Source: Lepeophtheirus salmonis | Taxonomy: Eukaryota; Arthropoda; Copepoda; Siphonostomatoida; Caligidae | Length of the DNA stretch: 64,000 nucleotides | Assembly: GCF_016086655.4 (NCBI RefSeq) | Contig: NC_052143.2 | Span: 27,605,886 to 27,669,885, forward strand | Direction of reading: 5' to 3' | Part shown: one piece after another, positions 1 through 13,800 of the stretch | Layout: every line of letters begins with the position of its first letter | How positions within the stretch are numbered: the first letter of the stretch is position 1 | Notes under the pieces: model-generated | Seen by the model: the letters and a program-made list of their open reading frames with translations, nothing else | What the model was told of the DNA's origin: nothing | Databases searched by the model: none | Position numbers and translations under genes: made by a program

Positions 1-489
1 GGATCTAAAGATTTAGTCTATGGACGAAATGAAACAGAGGGAGAATAATAGACGATGAGTCATCATATATGGTCTTTCTAAGGATTCCGAGATTAAAAAA
101 ACTTATGCTTGACAAATTTCAAATTCAGAAAAATGATATTCAATTTGCTTTCAGAATCAAAAATAAAAACTCTAATGTTACTAATCCACCTGTCATTGCC
201 GGTTTTTTATGATAAAAGTATTAAAAATATTTTGTTGAACCATAAGTCGGATGAGATACGTGTTTTCCCCCTCCTCACAAAAACTCAAAGAGAATTGAAC
301 AACACCATAAAAGACGACTTCTTAAAAAAAAAAAGAAGAAGAGTCTCCTGGCTTTTTTCAATTAATGAGAAGGTCAGGAATTTTCCACATTGTCCCCAAA
401 AAAATTAACTATATTTTATATAAAGATACGAAGTATTTTTAATAAACTAGAACTTTTAAGATGTATTACTGACGACTTCAAGCCTACGG

Positions 490-1010
490 TTGTATGTAAA
501 ACAGAAACTTGATGCTCCTAGCAACGGTGAAACTGTTTTGACTTATTACAACCTCATCTCCAGTGTAGGTCGCTTAATGGGTTCCAAGAAAAGAGGAGGG
601 GGTGTGGTGGTCTTTTGCTCTAAAGATCTTAGCTGTTCTTCAGTTAGGGAGATCTCTGAAGTAAACTTCCAAATATGCTAAGTCCAATGTGATAATCATA
701 GGATCCTTTCTATGTATCGCTCTCCTAGGACCAAGCACAATGAATACCAATTAATTTCTACTTATCTAAGATTAACTAGTTCTGACACAATCATCTGTGG
801 GGACTTCAATCTTCCAAATATTGATTGGGCATCTTGGATCCCCTTCTCGTCTACTGGTAGGCTGTATATAGAAGTCTTTCAGGATCTCTTCCTGGAACAA
901 AAAGTCGGGGCAATATCCTGGATTTGGTGCTCCCATCCTCCAAATCTACTGTTAACACTAAAGTGTTGAATGATATTAATTTATGCAATCATTATCCAAT
1001 CTTAATTTCC
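490..1010 (+). pseudogene. Non-LTR retrotransposon endonuclease remnant (Jockey/CR1-like)
   Basis: Decayed APE-type endonuclease domain of a LINE, the enzyme that nicks target DNA for reverse transcription. Three frames must be combined. The first (to about 680) carries KKRGGGVVVF, the Gly-rich strand found in the middle of this domain. The second (from about 712) carries YRSPRTKHNEYQ and then GDFNLPNIDW at about 799-828, the metal-binding GDFN motif. After a frameshift near 905 the text reads RGNILDLVL (906-932), and at about 987-1001 NHYPI, where the family usually has SDHYPI. So the catalytic His survives but the preceding Ser-Asp does not. No reverse transcriptase follows: the element is truncated here. 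The RT remnant of a similar type at 63.0-63.7 kb lies on the same strand but is too far away to be the same insertion. Confidence 0.82.
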
Positions 1011-4000
1011 ACCACTAAAACTATTAACTTATTTGTGTTTTTGTCTTTTATATTTTAATATTTGTATTATAAATGTATCACTTTTATTAAAAAAGATGAT
1101 TTTTATATTTTATAAAATAAGTCAACCTTATAGTTTTTTTCTATCGCCGCTGGTCGAAATAAATAAATATGTACATAATCTTTTTGATATATTTATTTTT
1201 AATATCTGAACTTTTTCTGCCCTGAAATATTTATAACTTCGTATAACTAGTCAAATAGCTGACTAACTTATATTTAATTTTGAAACATTTTCAAGCAACC
1301 TCACATAAAATATTTATTAAATATTCTATAAAAAAGTTAAAATTTAATCGAAAAAAAATCAATCATAATCTGACTTTTTTTTGGCAGCAATCATACTCTT
1401 CATTTCACTTGATTTTTGCATTGTTGGACCCATATTGTAGGAACTATATTCAAGTTAACTAAATACATTTTTTTTTAAATTATGGAATGCTTTTTATCAA
1501 GTGTTTTCTTTAATTTTATTTTATATCATTATTTAATTTCAAAATATGTCTCTGAGTCGAAATTATAGTCTAAAAAAATGATTTAATGACAAAACCTACC
1601 CCAATTAAACATTTTAAATATCATTTACGGGTCTTATAACTTAATTAACAATAATAAATTACTTGAATTTTGTTGTATAGTATAATATTTAAATCTTTTG
1701 GTATATGTATAGCGCCAATGAATATATCAGGATCATTTGCAATGAATTATATAAATATTTGCCCTAGAAAATTTTTGTATAAACAAGAACTAAAAAACCC
1801 CCACTTTTTGGGTTTTTTAATGTATGAAATAATTTTTTGGCTAAATCAATTTTTAAGATATAATTGATAGAAAAAATAGTTCAGAAATTACCACTCAATG
1901 CAAAATAGCGTAATAGACTTTTAAAAAATGTCGATATTTACCGTATTGAATGCGTGAAATATTTTTTTTATACTTCATAGAAACAATTTTATTATATCTG
2001 CTATGCGCAATGTGAGTTAACAGAAAAAACTCCTTGAATATACATAAATTAAGAAAAATATTTTATAATATTTCATGGACATATTTTGATTTATTGTAGG
2101 CTTTATGATCAAATTTTTCAGATAAATTGCAATACCTAAAAAAATCTACTCTTTACACTACTTTACTTTACTTAACTAACTACACTTTAGAAGTGTTGTT
2201 TTGTTTTATGAAAATTAACTTGGTCCGATAAGACCTTTCGAATGAAACCTATCAATTTATAAAAATTTCTTTATATTGATTATTTTTTATTACTTTAAGT
2301 ACCTTTCGTTGATTAATCTAAATAATGTGACCATATTTCGAGGAAAGCAATGCATACTCTATTTTTACAAAAATAATTTCAATTTGATTTTGTGTTGACA
2401 ACATTACAACGGTGTAACCTCCAAAGACTTTAAGATAAAAATACGTAAAATGACAAGTAAAACTATGATTAAACAAAGCAAGCACATTTTTTAAAATAAA
2501 TAATTAAGCGATAAAAGAAAGTAAGTGAAGTGTGTTAGAAAAAGGGCAGTATGTTGATGTAATTTTCCAATGTTTTAACTAAGGATAGCATAGGACAGCT
2601 GCTACTCTATTTATTTTAATAAATTGATAGTTAGTCTAACTTCATATTTTCATATACATACAGTGTGGAACAATAAAATTGTTGCCCTAGAAAAGACTAA
2701 ATAATTTCCTTTCTGTTTAATGAAAACCGGGTTTGGAGGCTATCTACAAGTAAGCCAGTTGTGTACGACTCTCAAGAGCGATAAGAGCTTTTTTCATGTC
2801 CGAAAGTTACAAAATGTTCAACGAGCGATACCTCAAGTAGGTTGGAATAATTTCTAGTAATTTTTATGACATATTACTTAGTCTCTAAATAAGTAGTTTT
2901 GTCGAACTTGTTAAAAATCTAACAAAAACTTAAAAGTTAGAAAGTTATTGAAAAGGAAAATACGCTTAAAAGAAAATTCACAAAATAATATCTTGTATGT
3001 TATTAATAAAGACTAAAAAAATATAATCTATATTTTCGATTGGAGCAAAAAAAATATATTGCATAAAAATAGCTTAATACCTTATTTTTATTCAAAAGAA
3101 TTAAAAAACTGTTCGATTTGTATAAAAAAATAACATGAATACGTGCAACATTTCTTTCTAGGTGGCAGTTTATTTCTATTTTATAAATCGTAATTATTAA
3201 ATTATTGAAGAGATGTCATCTAAGTATAAAGTAATCACTTGTGCCCGTATTCCTTGAAAGAAAAAAAATAACAATGAAAGTTTCTTCGGGAAATTGGTAC
3301 AATTGAAATATTAATGAAAGCAGAAGAGGTATTTAACATTTACCGGAGAACCTAATGAAGGATCATTGTATTTTTTTTACCAGGAAGAGTCGTATCTCAT
3401 TATGATTTTAAGCCCATTCGTTTCCCAAAGTCATTGTAATAGGGAAGTTGTATAAAAATAAGTATACAGAATCATGTAAAGTACTATAAATATTGCAGTA
3501 TACTCACTTTTATTCGTCAATGGAAGACTGGTTGTCCCTAATTGGGGTCTACGGGACGGTGAAGCGATGTTTGTCATATTTTTATGATCATTCTTAAGAA
3601 TTAGCCTCATTATTCAGAGAATAGGTGCAAAAAAATACTTTGGTTGATTAAACATTAATTATTAATTACAAGTTTAAGGAGCACATACATCATGTCCAAA
3701 GTGAACGTATAGATGACAATGGGAGGATTGAATACACCAAAAATCCACAAGAATCTGCTACGTAATTAACTATGGACTTCTCTGAAGCAAAATTAATTCT
3801 TTATTCGTCAATTCAAAGACACATTCCATTTCTCTATATAAAGTTAACTTTTTTACTATTGAGAATTAGGGAAAGGGAACATCCAATATTTATATTTTTG
3901 ATGAGGCTGAGTAGCTACATTTTTATTTAATGTTTTCTGTTTTTGTAATCTTGTTCTAAAATAATTTTAGGAAACTATTAAGAAAGGCTCAAATGGTGTG

Positions 4001-5521
4001 GCATCTCTCTTATAACATGATTAATATATCTTAGATGATACATCGTTATTTATGGTGGATTTGATGAAGTTTTTATACACTTTCCTGTTGAAAATAATTC
4101 AAAGTTTTAGCCGGACCGTAGCTTGCGCGTAATTTCTAAATCTTACTATAATCAACAAAAAATTGAATTTGTGGAAATTTAGTAAAATTTGTCATCATAG
4201 CATCTACTAAATTCAATCATATGTCCTAAAAGTAGAGTACTTCCCCGCAAATATAGTGGTATAATTGGTGGAAATTTTTAGACAAGTATTTCTCTCCTCT
4301 AAAAGGAATAAAGAACTATCTCATATTCATCTTCAAATAAACTTCTACACGTAAAAAAATTAGAAAACCTTTGTGTGAACTTCAGTCCTGGGAATTACCT
4401 CTCTCGATTCCTGAAGGTTATATTATAAAGAAAAACTTATCTGAGGAAAGAATAGAACATCTTATGAAGAATGTCGTTCTTGTGATTTATTGTAATGAAA
4501 AGAAACAACTTTTTTTTAAGTAATACAAAAAATGAAACGAACTTCCTCAACAAATAATTAATAAATGTTACTTTTCCTCGAAATAACGATTTCTTACCTA
4601 CGTTCACTTATTCTCCTACATCCGTCACTATCCAAAGATTCTTCATCATTTTTATTTTCACCATATATTTATTTGGGAGAAGATACCTCCTTAACATTAT
4701 CGGCTAATTTATTACAAGGTATCCCTTAAAATTAAATTGTTTGATATTATTATTTTATAATATAGAGGGGGGGGCCTCTCTATTATAGACTCAATATGCT
4801 ATTTTGATTTTACAAGTAACTTATTAACTCATTTTGATCCAGAATAAGAGCTCTCACCTGAATATGCAACTGATGTGCTTAAATTACATGGAAAAAGAAG
4901 GAAAATGTGTTTTTCATGTGGAGGGTGTGATTTGCAGAGTAAATATTTGATGAATATACAAAAATATTGAACATGTAAGCATTACAGGAAAAAATATCTT
5001 AAAAAATCCTGCAAAAGATTTAAATGTACGAAATACACCAGATAAACTCTGTATGGTGTTAATTGTTTTTATTATAAAAATATGTTTTTTTATGGAACGA
5101 AATTTTAAATTATTTGCCATTAGAAAACTATTTCTAGAGAATTACTTCTACATTTCGAATTTGTCCCTCCATGTCAGTGTGTTCTTTTTTTCTCTTCATC
5201 TACGGATTCTTCGTCATTTCTAACTTAGTTAAAAAATAGTACCAATTTTTTGTTGATCATTAACATATTTTGGTTTACAATATTGCTTGATATAAGGTAA
5301 TTATTATGATCTATTTATTTATCTATTAAATGCTCTGTGAGCTTAATATTTTAAGTAAATTGTAGCAATTTGGGATATGATATTTTAGATGAAGGAATTC
5401 TACTATTTTTTTGTTTTTTGTACTGCAAATCTCCCACATTCTTAGTACATATGTATGTTATTTAATATATATATTGGAATTGTCTCCCTGTTGAAGTAAA
5501 AATAATTCAACTCCCTCTTTG
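1011..5521. other. AT-rich stretch, no gene recognised
   Basis: Only short open frames with many stops on both strands. Near 2,660 a sequence beginning ACAGTGTGGAACAATAAAAT has the look of a transposon terminus, but no partner end or transposase was found. A short G run lies near 4,768. Confidence 0.6.
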
Positions 5522-5665
5522 TTCAGGCTTAAGAATTTTTTAAAGATGAATTTCCTATAATGTTACATGTTATTATTTTATTTTGTTGTCCCATTTCTTC
5601 GTTTTTTAGGTTTGAGACTATTGGTTCTAATTTAATTTTTTTATATTGAATATAATTATTCTTAG
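5522..5665 (+). repeat. Direct repeat copy 1 (partner at 7.3 kb)
   Basis: About 145 bp that recurs at 7,313-7,470 in the same orientation with about 90% identity by eye. Shared core begins TTAAGAATTTTTTAAAGA and runs through a stretch ending with TTATTMTTAGCGT. The copies are about 1.79 kb apart. They could be two copies of a dispersed repeat or the LTRs of an unidentified element; no coding sequence between them decides it. Confidence 0.75.
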
Positions 5666-6198
5666 CGTCTCATAAAAGTTTAGCCGCTCAATTCATAAAA
5701 AAATGGAGTCAGCTTAAATTTGAAAATGATACCATCACAAAATTTGATAAAGTAAGGATTGTGTGTGTCAAGTTAACAAAGCGATGATTGGTAAATGTTC
5801 ACAATAAAATGAACATCTTCTTTTATATACATTTATATTCATAATAAAATGAATAATTTCAAAAATTTCAAAAATAAAATGTCATCTCAACTTAATTAAA
5901 GAATCCTACCACCTCCAATATTTTGTAGTTTCCTTCTTTGAATATAGCTTTAGTTAGAGGTTCAGCAACATAATAAAGTTTTTTGCAAGTTTTTAACATT
6001 TGCTTTCTAATTTTAAAACTATTAAAGCTAAGCATTATCATTCTAAGCAGAAGTTGATAAGTATGTGCTAGAAAGCAGGAGCTGCTTTTCCAGTTTACAA
6101 TTTTTATAGGCTCTTTTATTTTATAAAGCTGTTATCAATATTATTGATAATTATGAATGAAAGAACATCCCCGTAATAACTAGAGTATGCACTCATGA

Positions 6199-6420
6199 CA
6201 GACGGATAGTAACAATAAAGATTTACTCTGGAGTTATAAGTGCAAGTTCTTGTTGGACTCATAATAAAATTAAGGATCGACATCAAAGTAACTTCAAGCT
6301 TATATGTAATTTTTATATACAGAGTTTGATTTGTGTATATTCCCTCTCACGGATCTAACAAAATAACACGACAGTAAGGTTGCTCTCCTCTCATGCATTT
6401 TTCAAACTGTCAGGATTACC
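6199..6420 (-). repeat. SINE-like dispersed repeat, copy 1
   Basis: Member of a repeat of about 220 bp found at least nine times in this window. On the minus strand it starts GGTAATCCTGACAGTTTG, contains GAGGAGAGCAACCTTACTGT and the shared core GAGTCCAACAAGAACTTG, and ends near TTATAACTCCAGAGTAAATC. No Pol III A or B box is evident, so SINE is a working label only. Confidence 0.75.
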
Positions 6421-7312
6421 CTTTTGATTTTCAGTCTCTTATATTTTTACATGGCCGCAGCATAAAACAATGCAGTTCTATACATCATTGAGTATTTTAT
6501 GGATAAATCTCAGTGAATTCTGTATTTTAAAGATTAAATTCCTAGTTAAGAACAGATATATTTTGAATATATTTTTTAATTAAAAAATGAAGATATATTA
6601 TGTAGTAAACTCCCCATTAAAAAAGTTTAATTTCTTATAAATCATTTACCAAGTTGAGTGAAGTTAACCAAAGTCTCCCTTTTAGGGTATGATATAAATT
6701 AAAAACCACATTTCTATTAAACTTTACTTCCTACCGTGGAATCAATAGGAACTTGATTTGGTTTAATAAAACCTATATCCCAAAAATGGAAATCTTATCA
6801 ATATTACATTGACGGTTTTTTCTATTATTCTGAATGGAAATATATTTATTTCTACAATAAAAAGTTTCATCAAGTTGAAATAGAAGATATAAAGTATAAC
6901 TATTAATAGAATGCACAATTTATAATCTTATAAAACCAAAATATTTTTTTCTTTTATATTATTTTATAATGTATTATCATATCTCACATAATACAAAAGA
7001 TTTTATGAGAAAAATTATTAATGATTAGTTTATCCATGAAAACATTTATGTTTTTAAATTATTTTTTCGATAAAAAATCTGTAGACATATGATATAAGTA
7101 GATAAATCCAATGAGTACTAACTCATATAAATCCATAAGAAATGCTCAGGGTTTATTTTTGTATTTTACACTCGGTGAATAATTTAGTACCTATTGTTCT
7201 CTCTTCAAGAATAAAATAAAATTAATCACACCCTTAGTAAATAAAAAAAATGTTTTTATGTAGTAATTTCAAATTTCATATTTTTAAACTCTGGTTAATG
7301 GTGTAAGTCCTA

Positions 7313-7470
7313 GTTCATGTTTAAGAATTTTTTAAAGATAAATTTCCTATAATGTTACATATTATTATTTTATTTTGTTGTCTTATTTCTTCGTTTTTTA
7401 GGTTCGAAACTATTGGTGGTAATTTAATTTTTTTATTCATTTTTTTGAATTGAATATAATTATTATTAGC
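7313..7470 (+). repeat. Direct repeat copy 2 (partner at 5.5 kb)
   Basis: Second copy of the ~145 bp repeat at 5,522-5,665, same strand. It has a short insertion (TTATTCATTTTTTTGAA region) absent from copy 1. Confidence 0.75.
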
Positions 7471-7966
7471 GTAGTTCACATTGAGATTTTTTTCACTAAA
7501 AAAGGGTATACTGGGTATATATAAATGTATTAAATTTACATAAGTTGATTTTGAGTTTATTCGGCCTACATTATAATTTCCCTTTTTGGATTAGAATAAA
7601 AGTTTGTGGCAATTATCAGCACTTGATCGTTCATTCAAAAATATTGGTTTATCCACAAAGACTTTTTTAAAGATGGTAGTTTATCAGTCTATTGAGATCT
7701 ACATATTCCTATTGAAGCCTATTTATATTGACTGTTCAAGAATTATTGAATGTATATCTTTTAGGAATTTGGCGACAATCTTTACAATCTTTTTGCCGGG
7801 TACAAAAAAAATTGCACAACCTATTTAAGTACTCAGAGAGTATGTAGAAGTAGTTTTGCAAACACTCTTCCAGAAAATCTCGGTTTGGGAATTTTCTACC
7901 AATAATTACATTGGTTTAACGTAATTACATGCAGTTAATCGATGCCATGCTGTTGGAACTACTCAT
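7471..7966. other. No recognised gene
   Basis: AT-rich sequence. An open frame of about 74 codons on the plus strand (7,604-7,828) is hydrophobic, has no recognisable domain and is probably chance. Confidence 0.5.
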
Positions 7967-8443
7967 TCAAAGTCGCTCATTAACAGGATGGCTTTTCATT
8001 TCGAATTCGGTAAAAAAAAATATATATTCAAGAACGAACACTGAATATTTAAAACAACTATTTGAAGAGAAGAAAATTTGATCTTCTAACAGCTTGTATA
8101 TTAAAGTTATATAAGCTTTATGTTGTCCATCTCCGGATAAGTGGTTCAAACATCGTGTAATCTCCGACATACTCGAAATAATGTCATTTTTTTTCAGATG
8201 AAAATCAAATGTGTTAGTTTTGTCACACCAAGGATGAGTGTAATTATCATTTTGTATGCGATTGTAAATTTTTAAAACCTTTTTTATCAAGCTTTTGCTG
8301 CACTTAAAAATGATAATTTTAAATTCTAAATGTTCAAACAAAGTGAATCTATTTCTTTTTACGTTGGAAAGCAACAAAATATAAGAAATACGGTCATAGC
8401 AAAACACAAAACGTTTAGCATGCAAAGATAAGTTGCCATGAAT
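7967..8443 (-). CDS. Unidentified open frame of about 158 codons, possible exon
   Basis: The longest open frame in the window that no transposon explains. The frame is open from just after a TAA near 8,444 down to a stop at 7,967. There is no ATG near its upstream end (the nearest in-frame initiation-like codon is TTG at 8,425), so if coding it would be an internal or terminal exon. The predicted protein is mixed in character: a basic, hydrophobic first half, then HPWCDKTNTFDFH and a Ser/Met/Leu-rich segment SSMSEITRCLNHLSGDGQHK, ending in an aromatic-rich tail. I recognise no domain, signal peptide or transposase motif. With 30% GC and independent bases, an open run this long is expected well under once per 64 kb by my rough estimate, so chance is possible but not the favoured explanation. 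No convincing splice sites were identified. Confidence 0.25.
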   Translation of the reverse strand: MHGNLSLHAKRFVFCYDRISYILLLSNVKRNRFTLFEHLEFKIIIFKCSKSLIKKVLKIYNRIQNDNYTHPWCDKTNTFDFHLKKNDIISSMSEITRCLNHLSGDGQHKAYITLIYKLLEDQIFFSSNSCFKYSVFVLEYIFFFTEFEMKSHPVNERL

Positions 8444-10382
8444 TTATTTTATCAATATTTAAACTTCTATTGCATGTGTTAAGCAAGACTATTTAAGCTC
8501 TCATTTAATAGCGTGTTTTGAGTTGTATTTTTTTTTAAGAGTTTTTATTATTATTTAAAGTATCTGTGTATTTTATATCATATCATCAATTTAAAGGAAT
8601 ACCCTCTGCCCCCCACCCCTGTTTACATATATTTTGCTTAAATGTGACTCACTGTTGAACATTTCGTTCGTGTTGTACTTTGTAATTTATCGATTGTATC
8701 TATTATTTAATGAAATAGAGTAATGCATTTTGGCAAAGAACAAAAAGAATGTTTTTTTATCGGTTGATTTCAAAGTTAATGTAAGAACCACTCCAGCCTC
8801 CCCTACCCCAATTCCTGTTAATAAATAGTGGAAGGCTTCTAATGAGACAAAAATAGCTATTTAATATACAAGACGATGCTTTTGGATTAATGATATCTTG
8901 CAACTAAACAATTCCAGTTTTTTGAACAAGTATGCTTTTATTAATACATGATGGCTAATTGTATTCTTGCCGCCCTTTGCATACAAGTAAATAATTTCCT
9001 TCATTACCATGTTTATCTCTAAATTTATCAGAGTTACTTTAATGTAATCTTCGATTATATATTTTTATACACCAATCGGAAGGCTGGGGGCTCTTTCTAG
9101 TTTATAGATTAAAATAAAATACTACTCATATTGTTTGATCTTATTAGGTGTTATCTTCTTTGGAGTTATGGACTGGATATGATAACATTTCCTAAAAAAA
9201 AATAGATCTGTTAAAATTTGTCTTAGTTTTAAGTATTACTATATCCAACACTATGAGAAAATCTAGGTTTACTACGTGCAATAACGTTTACATTGAAATG
9301 TCTATGATATAACAAATATTTCGGAGAAATTTATGAAAATAGGTCTTTCCATTGAAAAAATGAAAAAAATTATGGGACGATTTAAGCAACTGAGTCTTCG
9401 GTAATTAGTAAATTTTATATACCTAGACATTTAAACACTAATACATAAAATAATAGTTTACCATTATGACTAACATTGACGAATCTAGTGATCACACATT
9501 CCACACGGTTTAGCTTACACGTACAAAAATAGCTTAGCAGACAACTTAATATTTTATCTTGAATATCATTAACAAATTGAATTTATGCAAATTAAACCCT
9601 CTCCTATAAAACCATCAAACTGATTCGAATGAATCCGTTCCACCTAGAAAAATACTAAATCTTGCATTAAAAAACCATGAAATTACCTAATTTTTTTACA
9701 CTATTTAGGTGCATATTTTATAAATTGCATTGCTTAATAATATGGAAATATTTTTGGGGATATTTTTATTTCAATTATACTGCAGTAATAATAATAAACA
9801 AATAGCAATGTAGTTAAGCTGAAAATGCCTTAATGAGAGTTAAAAATTCAATTGAATATGCTATTTTAAAGAATTACTTATGTTTTGGAAATTATTATAC
9901 ACACCATTTTCGAACAATAAAAGACCCAAAATAGAAATAAATATTTATTACATTTAAATAGGTTTAAACTACAAACTTACAAGGTGATTCCAATAGTGAA
10001 CATGACTATTTAAATAAATCGACAACATTTGATAAAAAAACTTAAACTGAAACTTAAAAAGACTTAAAATTGAAAAACAATTATATAAAATCACCACATT
10101 ATCCATTTAATCTTTAGCAGATAATTTTTGTGTCTATTGTTGCAACCTTTACCACTTTAAATATTGCATACGGGATGTAACTAGGTTGTTGTTATTTATA
10201 ATAATAATGAAGGTCAACTTGTGAGAAAATACCTAAACATATGGAGTTTATTACCAAATAAGTTGAAAATATTCAGAATTGTTTTTTGAAAAGAAAAAAT
10301 TAATTTGTTCTTATGTTCTTCAATTACAATGGCGTTATGAACACCTTTTGAAATTTGAATTATAATATGTGTAAAAAAAAGA
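8444..10382. other. No recognised gene
   Basis: AT-rich sequence with short runs of C (CCCCCCACCCC near 8,610, CCCCTACCCC near 8,802). No repeat or coding motif recognised. Confidence 0.55.
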
Positions 10383-10417
10383 AATAAATTATTTTCAAAA
10401 AAAAAAAAAAAAAAATG
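10383..10417 (+). other. Polyadenylation signal plus long A run (retroposition scar)
   Basis: An AATAAA hexamer at about 10,383 lies some 15 bases before an uninterrupted run of about 20 A at 10,396-10,415. This is the layout of the 3' end of a reverse-transcribed mRNA or LINE/SINE inserted on the plus strand. The upstream sequence (about 9.9-10.38 kb) was not identified. Confidence 0.4.
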
Positions 10418-10639
10418 CTTTTGTTATGTGTATCTCATATTCTATAAGTTGTATTTACGCTAAATGGTGTCGGAAAGATATGATTTTGTACCAAAAACTG
10501 ATTAGACAGTTTTGTAATTGTTTAGTCTAAACTTTTTAAGCGCACGTCAGAGATGAGCACCTGCAAAAATAAACTTCCCCATATATTTTTACGTTTATTC
10601 TTCAATAAAGCTGAAAACGCAAGCCAGGCAACTGAAAAT

Positions 10640-10844
10640 GTTTAGTTTTTATGGTCCTGAAATTTTTATAGCCATACATTCACATTTTTGGTTTCATTCA
10701 TTCCGTTGTGGTAATTTTTATGCCAAAGAAAGAAGGCCAATTGTCAATACTGTAGATAAAATAATGGAAATCATCAAATTCAACTGTCATGTCAGCACTG
10801 TTTTGATTTTTTATGAGATATACATTCATGGGGGAAAAATTTAA
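10640..10844 (+). pseudogene. mariner transposase DNA-binding domain fragment
   Basis: Fragment of the N-terminal helix-turn-helix region of a mariner transposase, the part that binds the transposon ends. The frame contains FHSFRCGNF, then RRPIVNTVDKIMEIIKF and CHVSTVLIFYEI, which line up with the usual linker to second-helix pattern of mariner proteins (phenylalanine-rich end of helix 1, GRP-like hinge, then a helix starting VDKIME). The catalytic DDD region is absent: after 10,844 the sequence becomes unrelated. A similar domain occurs in the minus-strand fossil at 28.7-29.2 kb (VENVNNSKKIQR), so both probably come from one family. Clearly dead. Confidence 0.65.
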
Positions 10845-13800
10845 TAAAAATAATGCATTTATTTTTACTACATGTTTTTTAATATTGGTCCTATTCGAAA
10901 AATCGAAGCATTTTACGTCCAAGGGACCGAGAGTATATACAAAAGATTAGTTTGTGCATTAGAGTATTTTTTTTTGTGTATATAAAAGTTAATCCCATAT
11001 ATTTTTTGCTAAAATATATTTAATATCAAATCATAATCAAAAAAGATATGTGCTGTGATAAATGATGTAATGAAGCCATATATAATGCAATCTTGTAAAT
11101 CACACGTAAATATTCTAATTTTTATTGACTTTTGCATTTTTTCAAGCAGTAGAGCTGATATTTTAACTTTTCATTTAGGAGAAGTTTGAGTGGGGAAACT
11201 TTTATTGCATAAGTAAATCAAAAAAGAGATCAAATAATTGTTGAGTTAAATCTCAAACATAATCATTGGAATAATCATGTAAAATTATTGAAAAATTAGT
11301 TTTTACAGTTACATACGCTTAGTTTGAATATAAAAAAAGATGAAAATAAATTATGGGAAAGAGGGAGAAGTTTCCATTTCTAATGAAAATGGAATAATAG
11401 TTTGTAAGCTATAACGATTTCTTTATTTGTTGAAAATATTATCAAGCAAAAATTACTTTCTCTATATATTTATTGCAATGTTTGTCTCTAAGCATGTTTG
11501 TAAGTACACTCTTTGGGTATTTATAACCACATCAACTCTTTCTTCCTTCAATCTAAAAGGATGTTCCATTAAGAAAATTAGACCATTTCATTATATGGCC
11601 ATAGGTATTGAGTGAGTTGATATAATTTGACTGAATTGAGTCTATCATTTATTGTTTGCTACAAAGTTTGTCATTTGTTGTAAAATAGTCTATAAAAAGT
11701 AACGCTAATTCAGCTTAAGAGTCATCTAGTGAGTAAAAAACAGTGTCTGTAGTTTATTCAGTAATAAAAAAGTAGTCATTATTATTAAATCTCGTATGCG
11801 TTTTACATGTAGCATCTAATGTACGCCTAATATTAAAAAAGAAAGATATTTGTAGAGAATTAAAAAACAAAACAACAATATGTAAAACTGAAGGACATCT
11901 TATATTTTATTTCTCATAAACTCTATAATAAAATTGATATTAGAAGAGGTTTAGCAAAAAGCGTGTGTAATTAAAATTAATCCAGGTACCGTTATAGATA
12001 ATAAAGTACTCCTTGGCTCATTATTTCATATTTAAAAAAATATCAAGGTATTATTATTTTTCTTTTAATTTTGAGGAGAGAACATCTAACTATTGAGTAA
12101 AAATGTGTGAGGTTGCTCATGAAATCGGAGAGTGATGATTTCTTGTGGAAATTTCTTTTATATTATTGAAGCAAAGCATATAATGCCCGATACTAACGTT
12201 AATAATATATACAAAGTCAAGAAATATGTATTCTCCTGTCCCTTAACGGAGGAATGTTCCATATTAGGTACATAAGTTTGTAATATAATATACAAATCAA
12301 TGAAAGTTTATTAACAAATATATTTAATAATTTCATTATGCTACTCATCTTGTTATTCAACGAAAAAAAAACAACATCATACATCGACAAGTGCTTGTGT
12401 TTAAAAAATACACATTAGATGCTTCTGGATTATTTTTAATTATGGGCCAAATAAAGATAATTATTATTATTATTTGCTCTTAATTAATGGGAAGATATTA
12501 TGGTTGGATTTTAAATCCAAAGATTGCGTTAAAACTTGATTTTTCTAAATAAGTAACATTCGGCGCACGAAGTTATACATTTCTATTATAAATATGATGA
12601 CAAATTGATGTTTTACTATGTTCTTTTAAACTTCAGGCCTATCCCCAAGACTTTTTTTATGTACGGTATCCAGGATTGCCACCTTCATCCTACCGCCATT
12701 TAAAAAATATAAAATCAAAGAAGAGGAAGCAGAAGTAACATTGATCCGATATAGTATGCAAATAAAACAAGTATATGGTAGGGCAAGATTTGGTGGATCA
12801 CCTTCTTGTGCTATATAGAATTAATATTTAAGCAAGAAAAGCGACCATTAGCTAATGTATCATTTCATTTATATAGATTTAGTTAGTTCCTGGTTGTTGT
12901 ATATGTATCGCGCTCATTCCTTACAAATAAAAAAGAAAGACAGGATGCTTTTGGCGGTCATTAAACTTTCTGTTGTCTTTGGATATATTATGGTTGGAAA
13001 ATCCTGTGAGTCAATCAAACGTAGACGTCCATTCCCAAAACTTTCAACAAATATAAATTAAAAAAGTTGTTGTATATCTTCGAAAAAAACTCGTTTTTAT
13101 AATGTGGATCACCTGATTGGAATAATCGAAAAACAAAATAATACAAAAATAATAATTGCACTGGAAAAATCTATGTCTATTCAAAAAGTGCAATAAAAAT
13201 CTGTTTTGAAAAAAATAACAATTGTTTCTCGGGCCACCATTCAAATAAGTCAAGTAGTTGTAAAATGGACAACGTATATATAATTAAGAAAGCTCATAAA
13301 TTAATTTTAGACATATTATTCAATTTACAAAGTTTTAAGAATTTGATATCCGGAAAGACTAATGTTCTATATTAGGTAGATAACTTTTTTTTTTCCAAAT
13401 ACATAAATTATTCTTTCAAAGACAGTTGTTTCATATCAAGAGGTGCTAATCAAGAGGAAAACAGATTTAAAAAAAAAAAAAAAAATGGACCTGTACCTAT
13501 TTAATCATTCAAGGAGTTAAGTTTATAATTTTTTCATCTATTGCTATTATATAATTTAGTATAGAGAATTGTTTTTATTACATATTGAGCAATACCAAGA
13601 GTTTATTACTTTTTTTTTTTTTATATCTAACTCTAATAGTATTTTTTGCGTTGATAGAGGATCTGAAATGTATTTCTTTGTATAAAATCTTTTGGTAGAT
13701 TTTTTTAATATGATTTTATCGAGTTCTTTTATTCTTTTTTACGTTTTATATTACTTTTGAGTAATACCTATGAAGTTTGACAAATTATCTATAAAATTGT

